A stretch of 64,000 bases of DNA from Rhizophagus clarus (Eukaryota; Glomeromycota; Glomeromycetes; Glomerales; Glomeraceae), in NCBI GenBank assembly GCA_015698045.1, contig BLAL01000338.1, positions 248,001-312,000 of the forward strand, written 5' to 3'. Positions 10,925 through 21,634 of the stretch are shown here, piece after piece; position 1 is the first letter of the stretch, and each line of letters starts with the position of its first letter. Below the pieces are notes generated by a model that made no database searches, was not told the DNA's origin, and worked only from the letters and a program-made list of their open reading frames with translations. The translations under genes and the position numbers were made by a program.

Positions 10925-12285
10925 AAATAAAGTTTTGAAAATTTCGAAACTTACATTCATTACGCCCACGGCTATCGTCCAAGAATCGAAAACTAGAAGC
11001 TACAAAAAAAAAGATGAAAACGTTAATAAAAACGTCTCCTAAAAAAAAACAAAGAAAAAAAAGTTTCTAAAATTTTGAAACTTACATTCATTACGCCCAC
11101 AGCTATCATCCAAGAATCGAAGACCAGAAGCTACAAAAAAAAAAGACGGAAATGTTAGTAAAACGTTTTCTAAAAAAAAAGAAAAAATAAAGTTTTGAAA
11201 ATTTTGAAACTTACATTCATTACGCCCACGGCCATCGTCTAAGAATCAAAGACCAGAACCTACTAAAAAAAAAGATGGAAACGTTAGTAAAAACGTCTCC
11301 TAAAAAAAACAAAGAAAAAAAAAGTTTCGAAAATTTCGAAACTTACATTCATTACGCCCACGGCCATCATCCAAGAATCGAAGACCGGAAGCTACAAAAA
11401 AAAAAGACAGAAACGTTAGTAAAATGTTTCCTAAAAAAAACAAAGAAAAAAAAGTTTCGAAAATTTCAAAACTTACATTCATTACGCCCACAGCCATCGT
11501 CCAAGAATCAAAGACCAGAACCTACTAAAAAAAAAGATGGAAACGTTAGTAAAAACGTCTCCTAAAAAAACAGAGAAAAAAAAAGTTTGAAAATTTCAAA
11601 ACTTACATTCATTACGCCCACAGCCATCGTCCAAGAATCGAAGACCAGAATCTACTAAAAAAAAAAGATGGAAACGTTAGTAAAAACGTCTCCTAAAAAA
11701 AACAGAGAAAAAAAAAGTTTGAAAATTTCGAAACTTACATTCATTATGCCCACGGCCATCATCCAAGAATCGAAGACCGGAAGCTACAAAAAAAAAAGAC
11801 AGAAACGTTAGTAAAACGTTTCCTAAAAAAAACAAAGAAAAAAAAGTTTCGAAAATTTCAAAACTTACATTCATTACGCCCACAGCCATCGTCCAAGAAT
11901 CGAAGACCAGAAGCTACAAAAAAAAAGACGAAAATGTTAGTAAAACGTTTCCTAAAAAAAACAAAGAAAAAAAAAGTTTTGAAAATTTCGAAACTTACAT
12001 TCATTACGCCCACGGCCATCGTCCAAGAATCGAAGACCAGAAGCTACAAAAAAAAAGATGGAAACGTTAGTAAAAATGTCTCCTAAAAAAAACAAAGAAA
12101 AAAAAAGTTTCAAAAATTTTGAAACTTACATTCATTACGCCCACGGCCATCATCCAAGAATCGAAGACCAGAAGCTACAAAAAAAAAGATGGAAACGTTA
12201 GTAAACGTTTCCTAAAAAAAAAAGAAAAAATAAAGTTTTGAAAATGAAAATTTTCGAAATTTACATTAATTACACCCATCGTCTA
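10925..12285. repeat. Tandem array of about ten 131-bp units
   Basis: ACTTACATTCATTACGCCCA recurs near 10950, 11081, 11211, 11342, 11473, 11603, 11734, 11864, 11995 and 12126, with a degenerate eleventh unit at about 12257. Each unit also holds a CATCGTCCAAGAATCGAAGA block, an A run, and GAAACGTTAGTAAAAACGTC. Units differ at few positions, which points to recent amplification. Confidence 0.9.
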
Positions 12286-12779
12286 AGGAGAGAAAAAAGA
12301 GATATTAGTACGTTTCTAAAATTATTAATAATAAAACCTATTGTCAATTCGCCTTTCTGAAATCTTCAAGGCTGCATTCTACAAAAATGAAGAAAAGAAA
12401 GAAACATTAGAATGTTTCTTTAACACGAAACTTGCCATTTTTACAATAAAGCTAAAAAATTTTTTTTAAAATTAAATAAAAAAAAATTCATTTTTTAAAT
12501 TAAAAAAAATTCATTTTTATGTTAAATAAAAAAAAATTCATTTTTTTAGATTAAATAAAAAAAAATACGGCTTCTTTGGATGACGGTATTTCAGTGGTGT
12601 GTACCAACTTTTTGTTTGTTTGTTTTTTTATTTAAAGAAATACATTCTAACAGTTGCTTTTTTTTATTTGTAAATGAGCAGAAGGAAAAAAATGAAACGT
12701 AATAAGCAAAAATAAAAAAAAATTATCAATAAATCAATAAACAAATGATGTAATTATATAGTCAGCCAATTAAAGATGA

Positions 12780-12990
12780 TCATTTTTGATTGAAAAATTG
12801 GCAGAGTTATATAAAAATTGGCAGAATTATATAAAAATAGGCAGAATTATATAAAAATCGGCAGAATTATATAAAATTGGCAGAATTACATAAAAATTGG
12901 CAGAATTACATAAAAATCGGCAGAATTACATAAAAATTGGCAGAATTATATAAAAATCGGCAGAATTACATAAAAATCGGCAAGAGCATA
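12780..12990. repeat. 20-21 bp minisatellite
   Basis: About ten copies of AAAATYGGCAGAATTAYATA next to the right end of the inserted element. The GGCA-containing core resembles the AAAATTGGCAG sequence just inside its left end, so these are subterminal repeats of the element. Confidence 0.85.
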
Positions 12991-13031
12991 TTAAAATAAA
13001 GCAAATTCCGATTTTTTTTCATTCGACCTGT

Positions 13032-15985
13032 GAGACGGAGAGACTCCGGATGAATGCGAAATGAAAGTAAGGGATATTCTTTCTGGGGAGGTGGAGACTT
13101 AAAAAATTGAGCATATTAAAGCTTTCCCTTTTCGGGGTTATCATACAGAAAAAAAGACATATTTACGAATCTATATGAGTGATACCGGTAAAAGAAAAAC
13201 AGCCATTAAGGCCGTCCAAGATAATAATTACGAAACTGCTTCAGATGATTTATACTCATTCCACCGTAAGGTGGCTCGAGAAAATGGAATTCAACTTTCT
13301 GGGTGGTCTATGCTGGGCAATTACATGTACAAGAAAAGGATTGACCCTCTCTGCCCCCACACATTTTACTTATCTAAAAAATATTTTCAACCCGTTAAAG
13401 ACCTTACTACGATAACTGATCACTTCCCTATTTCAGCACTCAGAAGGGATCGTACTGTTGTCCTCACATGGGATATAGAAACACAATCACAAGAGTTGGG
13501 TGAATTTGCCGAAGTCCTTAATCTAAAACAAAATGTCTTTATGATTTGCATGACACTGCATTGGAAAGATGATTCAAAACCGCTAAAGCAAATATGTCTT
13601 GTCGACATTGAGACAGAACCAGATCCACACTAGACCACAATCGTATGTGGAAACCAAGAAAATCTGCTAAAGGCATTCACTCTCTGTTGGAGAGCATTTG
13701 CCCCTGACATCCAAGTTGGGTTTAACGATTCAGACTATGATTGGCGTTTCATTATGGAAAGAGCCTATCATCTCAACATTCTCGAATGGATCTGGGAGCG
13801 GATGACAGGAAAGTTTGAAACGAAGGAAGAAATTCTAAAGTGGAAATATCGCGGAAAGATAGGAGCGAAATCCGAAAATACTTTTAAGAAGAAAGAAAGG
13901 AAAAAGAATAGTGTGAACACAGATAGTGAAAATACTCTCCACATTCTTGAGAATGGGGAGGAGGATACGGAAGTCAAAGAATTTCTGGGCGGTCTGACTA
14001 TGATCAAAATTTCCGCGGAAGATAATTTCTTTTCCAGCTTCCTTAAACTGCCGGGATGTGTACCAATTGACGTTAGAGTTTGTCTCAAAAAGCGTTATTT
14101 CCATTCTGAAGTTGAAAAGGAAGGCTCACTTAAATTCTTCTTACAAAAATGTGGTCTTGACGCTAAAGCCGACATGCCATACGATAAAATGTGGAAAATT
14201 TATTCAGAGGCAAAAAAAAGCCCCTCCTCGTCAACTGCGAGAAAGATGCGAGAAGTAGCATATTACTGTATTATAGATGCACTGCGTTGCCAGGAGCTTT
14301 TGGTAAAGCTAAGTCAAATAAATGAATACAGAGAAGTCACTTCTATAGCTTATATATCTTTATTCGACTCACACTATCGCACAAATGGAATGAAGGTACG
14401 AAACCTTCTAGGCGCTTATGCTTTTAAACGTGATATGCTATTTAGTGCAAGGATACCTGAAAAGGTGGAAAAGGGTAAGTATCCCGGTGCATATATTTTT
14501 CCACCTAAAAAAGGTATCGAGACGAAAAGGCCAGTAACGGGTTTGGATTTTGCATCTTTATATCCAAGCCTTATTATGGCCTATAACCTCTCTCCAGAAA
14601 AGTTTATATTTAATCCAGAGGAGGCTGTCATTATAAAAAAGAATGGGAACAGTTTACACGAGATTAGCTTTCCATTCAATAAGCGCACTATTCAAGCTTG
14701 GTGCGTAAGACATGATAATCGATCTGAGAAGAAAGGTTTATACCCGACCGTATTAGAGGAATTATTTGCGATGAGACAAGAACTTAAAGCGCAACTTGCC
14801 TCATTAGGAAAGAAGAAGGATCAACTTGGAAAGATATTAAGTTCGGTGAAAGAAAAGGGTAAAAGAATTCCTGAGAAGTTAGATTTAGAATATAAATCTC
14901 TTTGCTTCGAATATGACTGCTTGAATTCAAAGCAGAAAGCTGTCAAGCTATTTATGAATACCTTTTATGGAGAGGCTGGAAACCCATTATCTTCAATCTT
15001 TCTCTGTGCATTGGTCGGAGGAACCACTTCCGCTGGCAAATACAATATCAAACTTGTTGCAGAATATGTGGAAAAGAAAGGCTTTGGAATTAAATATGGG
15101 GATACTGATTCTTTGTATCTTACCTGTCCAGATAAGTATTTTGAAAAATGCAATGAAGCCTTCTCTAGAAAAGAACTATCCAAAGAAGCGTACTGGACCG
15201 AAATGGTCAAAATTACTATGGATGTGATGAAAAAGTTGCGCGATCAGATAAATGCTTATCTTAGGATAAAAAGTGGGACCTCTTATCTAAAGATGGCTTA
15301 CGAAGAGGTATTATTTCCCGTCTGCTTTACTGGCAAAAAGAAGTACTTTGGAGTTGGGCATGAAGATGTAGTAAACTTTAAGCCAAAAAACCTTTTCATG
15401 AAAGGGATAGAAACTGTAAAGTAAGGTAAATCCCAGCTTCTCAAATTCATCGGAGAGAAAATTATGAGAGAGGCTATGGATATTAATAATACACGTTCAA
15501 TTCACGATATTGTTGAAGATACTCCTAGAGAAGCCTGGAACAAGAAATGGGATTTCGATGATTTTATCGTAATGGGTACATGGAAGCCTAAGAAAAAAAA
15601 TCTCTGCAACAATCGCTTTATGGAAAGTATGAGGGAGAAAAATGAGAGGATTCCCGATCCCGGCGAACGCTTTAGCTATGTCGTTGTGAAAGGTCCCCGT
15701 CTTCGCAATGAGAAAGGCCGGTTAATACCGATTAGAGTTGGAGATTATATGGAGTATGCGGACATAGCAAAAGAGAAAAACATGGAAATAGATATCAATT
15801 ATTATTTAGGCACTACGGTTGGAATGTGCGCACGCTTTATCAATGAGGATGATAGATACCAACCACCACCTTCACATAAAATTATGCAACTTAAAGATTC
15901 GGATGAAAAGGAAAAGCAGACCGACAAATATTCCCAGAATGAGGCAAAAAAATGGCTTAAAAAATATATAAAAGGCTTACAATAA
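13032..15985 (+). pseudogene. Element A family B DNA polymerase, exonuclease and polymerase domains
   Basis: Would copy the element's DNA. The 3'-5' exonuclease motif is TWDIETQS near 13469. The polymerase has motif A GLDFASLYPSLIMAYNLS (about 14540), the motif B region KQKAVKLFMNTFYGEAGN (about 14930) and motif C KYGDTDSLYL (about 15093). After motif C come LKMAYEEVLFPVCFTGKKKY and, in the last part, FEY/FSYVVV, YYLGTTVGMCARFINEDDRY and a basic end, as in replicative B polymerases. The exonuclease and motif spacing are closer to RNA-primed polymerases of large DNA viruses and cells than to protein-primed Polinton enzymes; this is a judgement from motifs, not from an alignment. The copy is broken, with about three breaks besides the insertion. 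The family is, as I recall, repeated in Rhizophagus genomes. Confidence 0.8.
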
Positions 15986-16145
15986 ACTTTCTAGGTATTT
16001 CGATGATTCGTCCGAAGCAGATATAGACGATATCATTGAACTATATTGTTAAGTACTCTTAGCGGGATGTGGCAATTTCAGCTAAGATGCCTCATATAAT
16101 ATTTATAATAGCATATATTTTTTCGTACAATAATACCGGCTAACT

Positions 16146-17255
16146 TCAATTTCTATCTCCGACAAGGCGCCTCCGATCATACAGTCCAGCCTCGGAAATG
16201 CTCGGAGATGATAAAAAATAGTTCTGGTAAGGAGAATACTCAGTATTACTTTTTTTCCGCGAATTCCACCATTTCCTGGCCATAAACCATATAATCGTAA
16301 TAAGTACTAGGGTAAGTATAGAATATATTAACATAGGCGACATCAAGGAGCTCGTGACGATAGGAGCAGTTGCTGGTAAAGACACCGCTTCTACACCACC
16401 TGCGGAAAATATTTGGGAGGGTGGAGGATTAAGAGCGGAAAGTTGTAATTCTTTTGGGACCTGTTCACTCTCATTTTCTTTTAAATTGTTTATAGGCGGG
16501 GGTGGATGATCTACTTCATTATTTTTCTTTAACGCTAACTGCTCCCTAAGGGACCTATTTGCCTCTATTAAATTTGACCGCGTTAAAAATAAAGAATCTA
16601 TCGTCTGATTGTATATGTTTTTTGAGGACTCTATTCCCTTTTCCATACATTCTATTTCGTATTTTTTCGAGGATAAATCATCCCTCACTTGCTCCAATTC
16701 AAGCCTAAGAGAATCGATCTCTTTAGGATCAGATGAGTTTATTTGGGCCGGCTCATCTATTAGCCTTCCTACTACATTTGAATCGTGGAGCACCTGATCT
16801 AGCTCCAAGTCATCCAACTTACCTTCCAATTCACGTACTTTAGTTTCAAGAGAAAGAATCTGGACCTTGTCAACAGACGAAGCTTTCTGGGCCAAAGTTC
16901 CCTCTCTCTTCAGTGTTTTAATCTTTGATTTGAGCGATTGGATTTTGGCAGAATATTTGGCTTCAAGCTCACGTTGACTCTCAGAATGAGACTTCCGTTC
17001 AGAAATAAGTTGGGATCTAACCTTAGTAGTGAACGCAATTAATTGGCTAGCTTTATTTTCAAACTCCTTTTCTCGCTCATTGTACTTATCTACCAGCTTT
17101 TCGCTGAGATCATTAATCTCAGAGTTAAATTCGGTAACAGATCTTATTTTTTTTTCGAGCTCTTGCTCATATACACTACCCAGCTGATGACCGGGTTTTT
17201 TATAAGAACCACCCTCTCTATCTTTTATATCATTCAATGTATGCACATTGGACAT
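16146..17255 (-). CDS. Coiled-coil protein with C-terminal membrane anchor (element A)
   Basis: A 369-residue frame. Residues about 30-240 are heptad-like Glu/Lys/Leu/Ser sequence (EKKIRSVTEFNSEINDLSEK and on), followed by a Pro-rich linker with PPPPINN. A hydrophobic segment follows near residues 310-330 (MLIYSILTLVLITIIWFMAR) and then a basic tail, KWWNSRKKS. The order predicts a long rod anchored in a membrane by its C-terminus, either a structural or an envelope-type part of the element. There is no signal peptide. No family recognised. It converges with the polymerase and is divergent from the HTH gene. The frame is whole. Confidence 0.6.
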   Translation of the reverse strand: MSNVHTLNDIKDREGGSYKKPGHQLGSVYEQELEKKIRSVTEFNSEINDLSEKLVDKYNEREKEFENKASQLIAFTTKVRSQLISERKSHSESQRELEAKYSAKIQSLKSKIKTLKREGTLAQKASSVDKVQILSLETKVRELEGKLDDLELDQVLHDSNVVGRLIDEPAQINSSDPKEIDSLRLELEQVRDDLSSKKYEIECMEKGIESSKNIYNQTIDSLFLTRSNLIEANRSLREQLALKKNNEVDHPPPPINNLKENESEQVPKELQLSALNPPPSQIFSAGGVEAVSLPATAPIVTSSLMSPMLIYSILTLVLITIIWFMARKWWNSRKKSNTEYSPYQNYFLSSPSISEAGLYDRRRLVGDRN

Positions 17256-17509
17256 AATATTAGCATGGTTATATATTAGAAAAAAAAATGTACGAATTTA
17301 TTTCTGAGATAATAAACTTATCCTATACAATCAGAATAATACAATCTTTCTAAATATCCTATTTATCCCATATATCCTATATGTCTGGAATAATATCTTC
17401 CTATATATCCTGTATATCCTATATTTTCGAAATAATACATACTTTCTATATATCCTATTAAATAAATTATTTCGGAGTATTATATTAGATATAAAAAAAT
17501 ATTGCTACC

Positions 17510-18046
17510 ATGCTTAGACAACGCATGAGATGTGACGCCCCTCCTTTTTCACCAGCCGATTATGATCATATTATGCAATGTGCTGAAAAAAAGCCTAGAG
17601 ATAAAGTTTTAAAGGATTTAACGGATAAATATCACACATCACAAAAACGTATTTATCAGATCTGGAGAGGTGAAGAAAAAAATAGGGTTGCGTGGAATCA
17701 ACCAATTCATATGTCAACAGCTTCTCCTGGAGGGACTGCTTCGCTTTCTAATATAAATGTTGTGGGCGGGCAGACCGAGCCAGAGATCCAAGACGTTTCT
17801 CCATTTACAGAACTGGAAAAACAAATACGTGATGCTAAGATAGAGCCTAGCAAATCTATTGATTCAGTTTTGGAAGAAGGTGGGAAGGCAAAAAAGGCCG
17901 GAGGGAAGAAATCGAAGTCCAAGGATGGGATACCACCGCTAATACCATCTCCTATCCAGTCTCAACCAATTCCCACGTCGCATGAGAAGATAGTTGAAAG
18001 AAACGTAAAAAATATAGCAAATATGAAGAATATATTAGAAAAATAA
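17510..18046 (+). CDS. HTH-domain protein (element A)
   Basis: A 178-residue frame. Residues about 14-50 (YDHIMQCAEKKPRDKVLKDL, then HTSQKRIYQIWRG) fit a homeodomain-like helix-turn-helix, as in resolvase or transposase DNA-binding domains. The middle is disordered and contains a Lys-rich stretch (KAKKAGGKKSKSK) that could bind DNA or act as a nuclear signal. The C-terminus is a short helix, EKIVERNVKNIANMKNIL. It may bind element termini or its promoter; that is inference. It converges with the protease/Gag genes, and the 3' ends nearly meet. Confidence 0.6.
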   Translation: MLRQRMRCDAPPFSPADYDHIMQCAEKKPRDKVLKDLTDKYHTSQKRIYQIWRGEEKNRVAWNQPIHMSTASPGGTASLSNINVVGGQTEPEIQDVSPFTELEKQIRDAKIEPSKSIDSVLEEGGKAKKAGGKKSKSKDGIPPLIPSPIQSQPIPTSHEKIVERNVKNIANMKNILEK

Positions 18047-18063
18047 CTCGCCTATTCTCTGCC

Positions 18064-18183
18064 TTAAGCGCCTTCGGTAAGAAGTTCATCATAGCGCGCC
18101 TGTAATCTTTCACAATACTCATTGATTTCTGCATTATACTTAAGAGTGCTATATAGCATTTTTTCAAGTTCCTTATAACTCAC
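18064..18183 (-). CDS. Short helical reading frame downstream of the protease, linked by a slippery site
   Basis: This frame, in the -1 phase relative to the protease frame, encodes about 39 residues predicted to be helical (YKELEKMLYSTLKYNAEI and on to ARYDELLTEG). It begins at a run of nine A followed by GTGA, identical to the run that links Gag to the protease. In retroviruses such runs allow a share of ribosomes to enter the next frame. The product could be a C-terminal extension of the protease protein. Confidence 0.45.
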   Translation of the reverse strand: MSYKELEKMLYSTLKYNAEINEYCERLQARYDELLTEGA

Positions 18184-19067
18184 TTTTTTTTTAATACATC
18201 ATCATCCTCACTTAAATCCTGTGAAATACAGTCTGGGGTCGAGGATTCATCACATTTGGAAGTAGTGGTCGCATAATTCACCTCGAGCTTATTCTTGACC
18301 TTATGCATATTAATTGGGATAAAAAATTCCTTACCATTACACTCTAGTCTCAATTCCCGCTTTGATGCAAGTAAATCATAATTATATTTATCAAGAAGTG
18401 TGTTAGGTAAGATTAGCATCGGCTTAGGGTATTTAACTACAGCAAAATCAGCATATATGGTACATCCGGGAGCGAAATTTACTGGGACATTTCTGACAAT
18501 TCCAAGGGATTCTGTGGGAGTAGTAGCAATGCCTCTGAGATCATGTTTTTCTTTTGTATCAATTTCTAGCTTTGATCGTTTGGCTATATCCTCAGACATG
18601 ATCGGAAAATTAGCACCAGGATCAACTGTACCCGCTGGAATCACTAGACGCTTAATTCTACATTTAACAGTGGCAACATCTGTGGCGGGATCTTTTCTCC
18701 GTACAAAATCTATCTCCATAGGAACATCAATGAATTCATCTTCTTCAGAATCGGCCAGTGTTTTAGAATTATCGTTCTGTGAGTGAAGGAGGGCTGTGAT
18801 AGTACCAAACTTTTCATTAAGCACCTTCTCAATAATTTTCTCAATGATTTTTTCTAAGCGGGATTGTTCGTCCTGTGGTGGGGACTTTGAACTTTGCTTT
18901 TCCTTCTTGGAAATAGGAACTGATGCGATCCCAGAAGGATCTGCTAAAGGGGGGATCCCAAAGGGACCGGGTGTTTCCACATCTTTTACCTTATGAGACT
19001 TACGAGACTTGCGAGTTTTTGATTTCTTCTTCTGTGAGGAGGTAATAGGACTATGTCCTTTCTTCAC
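18180..19067 (-). CDS. Retropepsin-like aspartic protease (element A)
   Basis: A 295-residue frame with a basic, disordered N-terminus (SQKKKSKTRKSRKSHK). A middle helix follows, and then residues about 130-260 with the retropepsin layout: a flap-strand start KRLVIPAGTVDPGANFPIMS, which aligns with the family's D-[TS]-G-A block, then DLRGIATTPTESLGIVRNVP, then FAVVKYPKPMLILPNTLLDK, matching the 'ILG.d.L.' helix-strand at the end of retropepsins. Its place directly after Gag, in the -1 frame, is the retroviral gag-pro arrangement. It would cut the Gag polyprotein. No reverse transcriptase follows. Whether it is active cannot be judged. Confidence 0.65.
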   Translation of the reverse strand: MKKGHSPITSSQKKKSKTRKSRKSHKVKDVETPGPFGIPPLADPSGIASVPISKKEKQSSKSPPQDEQSRLEKIIEKIIEKVLNEKFGTITALLHSQNDNSKTLADSEEDEFIDVPMEIDFVRRKDPATDVATVKCRIKRLVIPAGTVDPGANFPIMSEDIAKRSKLEIDTKEKHDLRGIATTPTESLGIVRNVPVNFAPGCTIYADFAVVKYPKPMLILPNTLLDKYNYDLLASKRELRLECNGKEFFIPINMHKVKNKLEVNYATTTSKCDESSTPDCISQDLSEDDDVLKKK

Positions 19068-21535
19068 TTTTTTTTTACCTGAGATATATTAACATTAATT
19101 TCAGCATCAGCCTCAGCCTCAGACTCTGATTCAGAGGATGAACTCTCAGAGCTAGAAGAACTATCCTCAGACTCCGACAAAGAAGCATCATTTTCAGAAG
19201 AATCTAAATCCGATTGTTCGTCTACTCTAGCTGTATGGACTCGACCACTTTTGGATTTTTTCTTCTTAAACTTATTTTTCGATTTCTTTTTCTTTGTTTT
19301 AGAAGTTTTACGAGTAGGTTTACGACCACTTTTATGTAACTTTTTAACCGCATTGATTTGCTTAGAAAGCTTAGCATAGTTAGCATTAGCAACACCCAAT
19401 CTCCTTATTAATTCATCATTAATATAATTATCTAAGGATGTAAGATCTCTTGGTGCATCAGGTGGCATTCCCAAACGCACTGCACGTATATACATCTTTT
19501 CTAAGGCCTCATTGTTCTGGGGGTGTACTTGAACCGGTTGAGCTAGCTGGGTTCGTAGAAAGGCTATTTCAGATTTTAACTTATCAATCTCAGCCGAAGT
19601 AGATCCTTGAGAATTGGTTTTATGTGATGGTTGATGCAGAGTCGTTCCGAGAATTTGCTGGGCGCTATATCTCTCAATTTCCTCTAATTTCTTAATTAAT
19701 CCAGGAAGAGGAGTTTCTAGGCCGATTCGTCTTACTTCTATTTGGTTATCAGGTTTAAGACCATGAAAAAATTGTTGTTTAACCAATTCGTCTTGATTAA
19801 CAGCAGGAAGCAAAGGGTATGCTAATTTAACTATTCTCTTTAAGTTAGCATAGAATCGTCCTACAGGATCATTACCTTGAATAAGCGACTGAAATTTAAC
19901 TTTAGATTTTTCAGCAGTAACTGTGGGAAAGTCATGTAAAAATGTATGTATCTTCTGTCTAACAAACATTCCACAAGCTATAACATTACCACCAGCATTA
20001 GCATTTGGCGCGTTTGGAGCTAAATGTGTTGGGCGACCACCCGATATGGACCAATCTTCTTTCCAAACAGTATGTCAAGGTACTAATGGATTGGCAATCG
20101 CATTATTATCAGCTGGTACAGTATTCCTTATATGAAGCGCCCCATCTTGAAACTGATTGGCATTAATAGCACATAATGCATTATTATTAGCCAGTCCATT
20201 GATAGCACCAATATTTGCAAGACCGGTATTATCACTAATATTTTGCAATTCCCAGTTTCTCCCCTTAATCTCAGTTTCATACCAATCTTTTGCATAATCT
20301 AGTAAACCAGACTCAAAAAGCCCGTCAATACAAATTCAGTGTTGATGACCTGCATTTGGATCGTGGTTAGGGGAAGCTTCACACCATTGTCGCAAATCTC
20401 TTATATAATCTGCTGGATCTTCACCAGCTAAACCATGAAATTTTGGAGGCGGATATCCTGCCATACCTATATGTTGTATATTAGGTGGATTATTCTGAAG
20501 CGCCAAAATTTGTCTCTGCAAATTTAAAATATTCTGATCTCTTTGCCTAATCACTAGTTGGAAAACAAACTTTTTACGTAGTAATTCACCGATACGGGTT
20601 TGCTTTCTCGCTATAATGACTAACATCCTATTTACCTGATTTTGGGCATTAGTCTGCAACTGTCAGGTATTTTGCTGAAGACGGTTAGTATCTCGCCGAT
20701 ATAATAGTTGTTTAGCAAATTTTTCCCGCAATAGTTCCTGGATACGCCTATCTTTATCTCGATATGAAAACATCCAGCGCCGGGATTCTTGTCTTTCATT
20801 ATTATAGGCCAGCATAGTCAAGTTCCGCTCTCCTTGAGCATTATCCCTTTCTCTCACAGTTCTTTTAACTTGAACTTGGGATTCATCTAATAAATGTTGT
20901 AACCGTAAATTCTGATTTCTACTATCTCTTAACTGATTTCCAAGATCCCGTTCCTGATTATTTGTATCATTTAATATGTTCTGGTACTGATCACGCTCAG
21001 CTGTAATATTTTGCAAAGTAACCTGAATAGTATTTAACGAACCTCTAATACCATCTATAACATTAGCAGGATTCTGCATAGGTGTACCAGCACCTCTAAT
21101 ATGATTTTCTATCCGCTCTAGTCCTCTATTAACGTTTGCAATAAGATTAGTCGTTGCCATATCTAAAGCATTTATTGAGATTTTTTTATCTATGAGAATC
21201 CAGATTCTTGCTTTAAGACTCCCAACCTTATTTTCGAGTTCTATGATTCGACCATCTTGAATAGACCCAACCTCATCTTTGAATTTTTTATCCTGTTGTA
21301 AAACTCTAAGCTGTTTTCGCAAGTCAGATATTTCTGATTTAAGTTTCTCTATCTCTTTTTCGTGGGCTATGATAGTATTATCCTGTAATGAGATAGTTCG
21401 ATAACATTGCTCAAGCTCTTTCACGAGAGAGCGAACTTTTTTCTCATTGCTCTTATTAATAAAAATCTCATCTTGAAGCTCACTACGAAGTTCCTGATTC
21501 GTATTTAAAAGCTGTGAATATGCCGGATCAAACAT
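19064..21535 (-). pseudogene. Gag-like capsid protein with N-terminal coiled coil (element A)
   Basis: The 5' part (20663-21535) is a long coiled coil starting MFDPAYSQLLNTNQELRSEL. The middle (20336-20660) continues the coil and then reads AGYPPPKFHGLAGEDPADYI and LRQWCEASPN, the usual start of a retrotransposon Gag capsid. The 3' part (19064-19969) has FQSLIQGNDPVGRFYANLKR, YPLLPAVNQDELVKQQFFHG and EIERYSAQQILG, which match the Gag capsid C-terminal half. It ends in a basic stretch (GRKPTRKTSKTKKKKSKNKF) that could bind nucleic acid in place of a zinc knuckle, and then a Ser/Glu/Asp-rich tail. The copy is broken, with about two to three breaks. Its presence beside a DNA polymerase is the oddest feature of element A. 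Confidence 0.65.
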
Positions 21536-21634
21536 GGTATTTCATCCTACCATCATAATAATCCTACCTTGAGAATGAGCCAACCCTAAATTATAATAGA
21601 TCCCGATGAAGAGCTCTGTATAGTTTGTAGACTT
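21536..21634. promoter_or_regulatory. Divergent intergenic region between Gag and integrase
   Basis: About 100 AT-rich bases separate the Gag-like start on the minus strand from the integrase on the plus strand. A shared divergent promoter is inferred from the layout alone; no defined motif was recognised. Confidence 0.3.

Larger units (their letters stand above)
8845..13031. mobile_element. 4.19-kb inverted-repeat element inserted into the polymerase gene
   Basis: The left end is ACAGGTCGAATAAAAAAAAA; the right end, read inward on the minus strand, is ACAGGTCGAATGAAAAAAAA. Both lead into ATC and CGG-type motifs and AAAAATCGGCA repeats. The interior is almost wholly tandem repeats: a 33-bp minisatellite, a purine-rich block, a 131-bp array and a 20-bp minisatellite. 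No transposase frame was found. Polymerase coding sequence lies directly outside both ends. Flanking bases CAGAT and GAGAC may be a worn 5-bp duplication, but this is not convincing. The ACAGGTCGAAT ends are shared with the termini at 5811 and 52801. Confidence 0.75.

Noticed and set aside
9218-10969. Minus-strand frames of 472-583 codons rich in Phe, Ser and Leu
   Set aside because: They lie in a purine-rich repeat block where the opposite strand lacks stop-forming bases; two frames are open at once and the protein is low-complexity. Not a membrane protein gene.
11275-11889. Frames in the 131-bp array
   Set aside because: Same repeated peptide on both strands; arises from the tandem repeat.
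16609-19000. Antisense frames opposite the coiled-coil, HTH and protease genes
   Set aside because: Shadows of the real frames; composition mirrors the sense codons.
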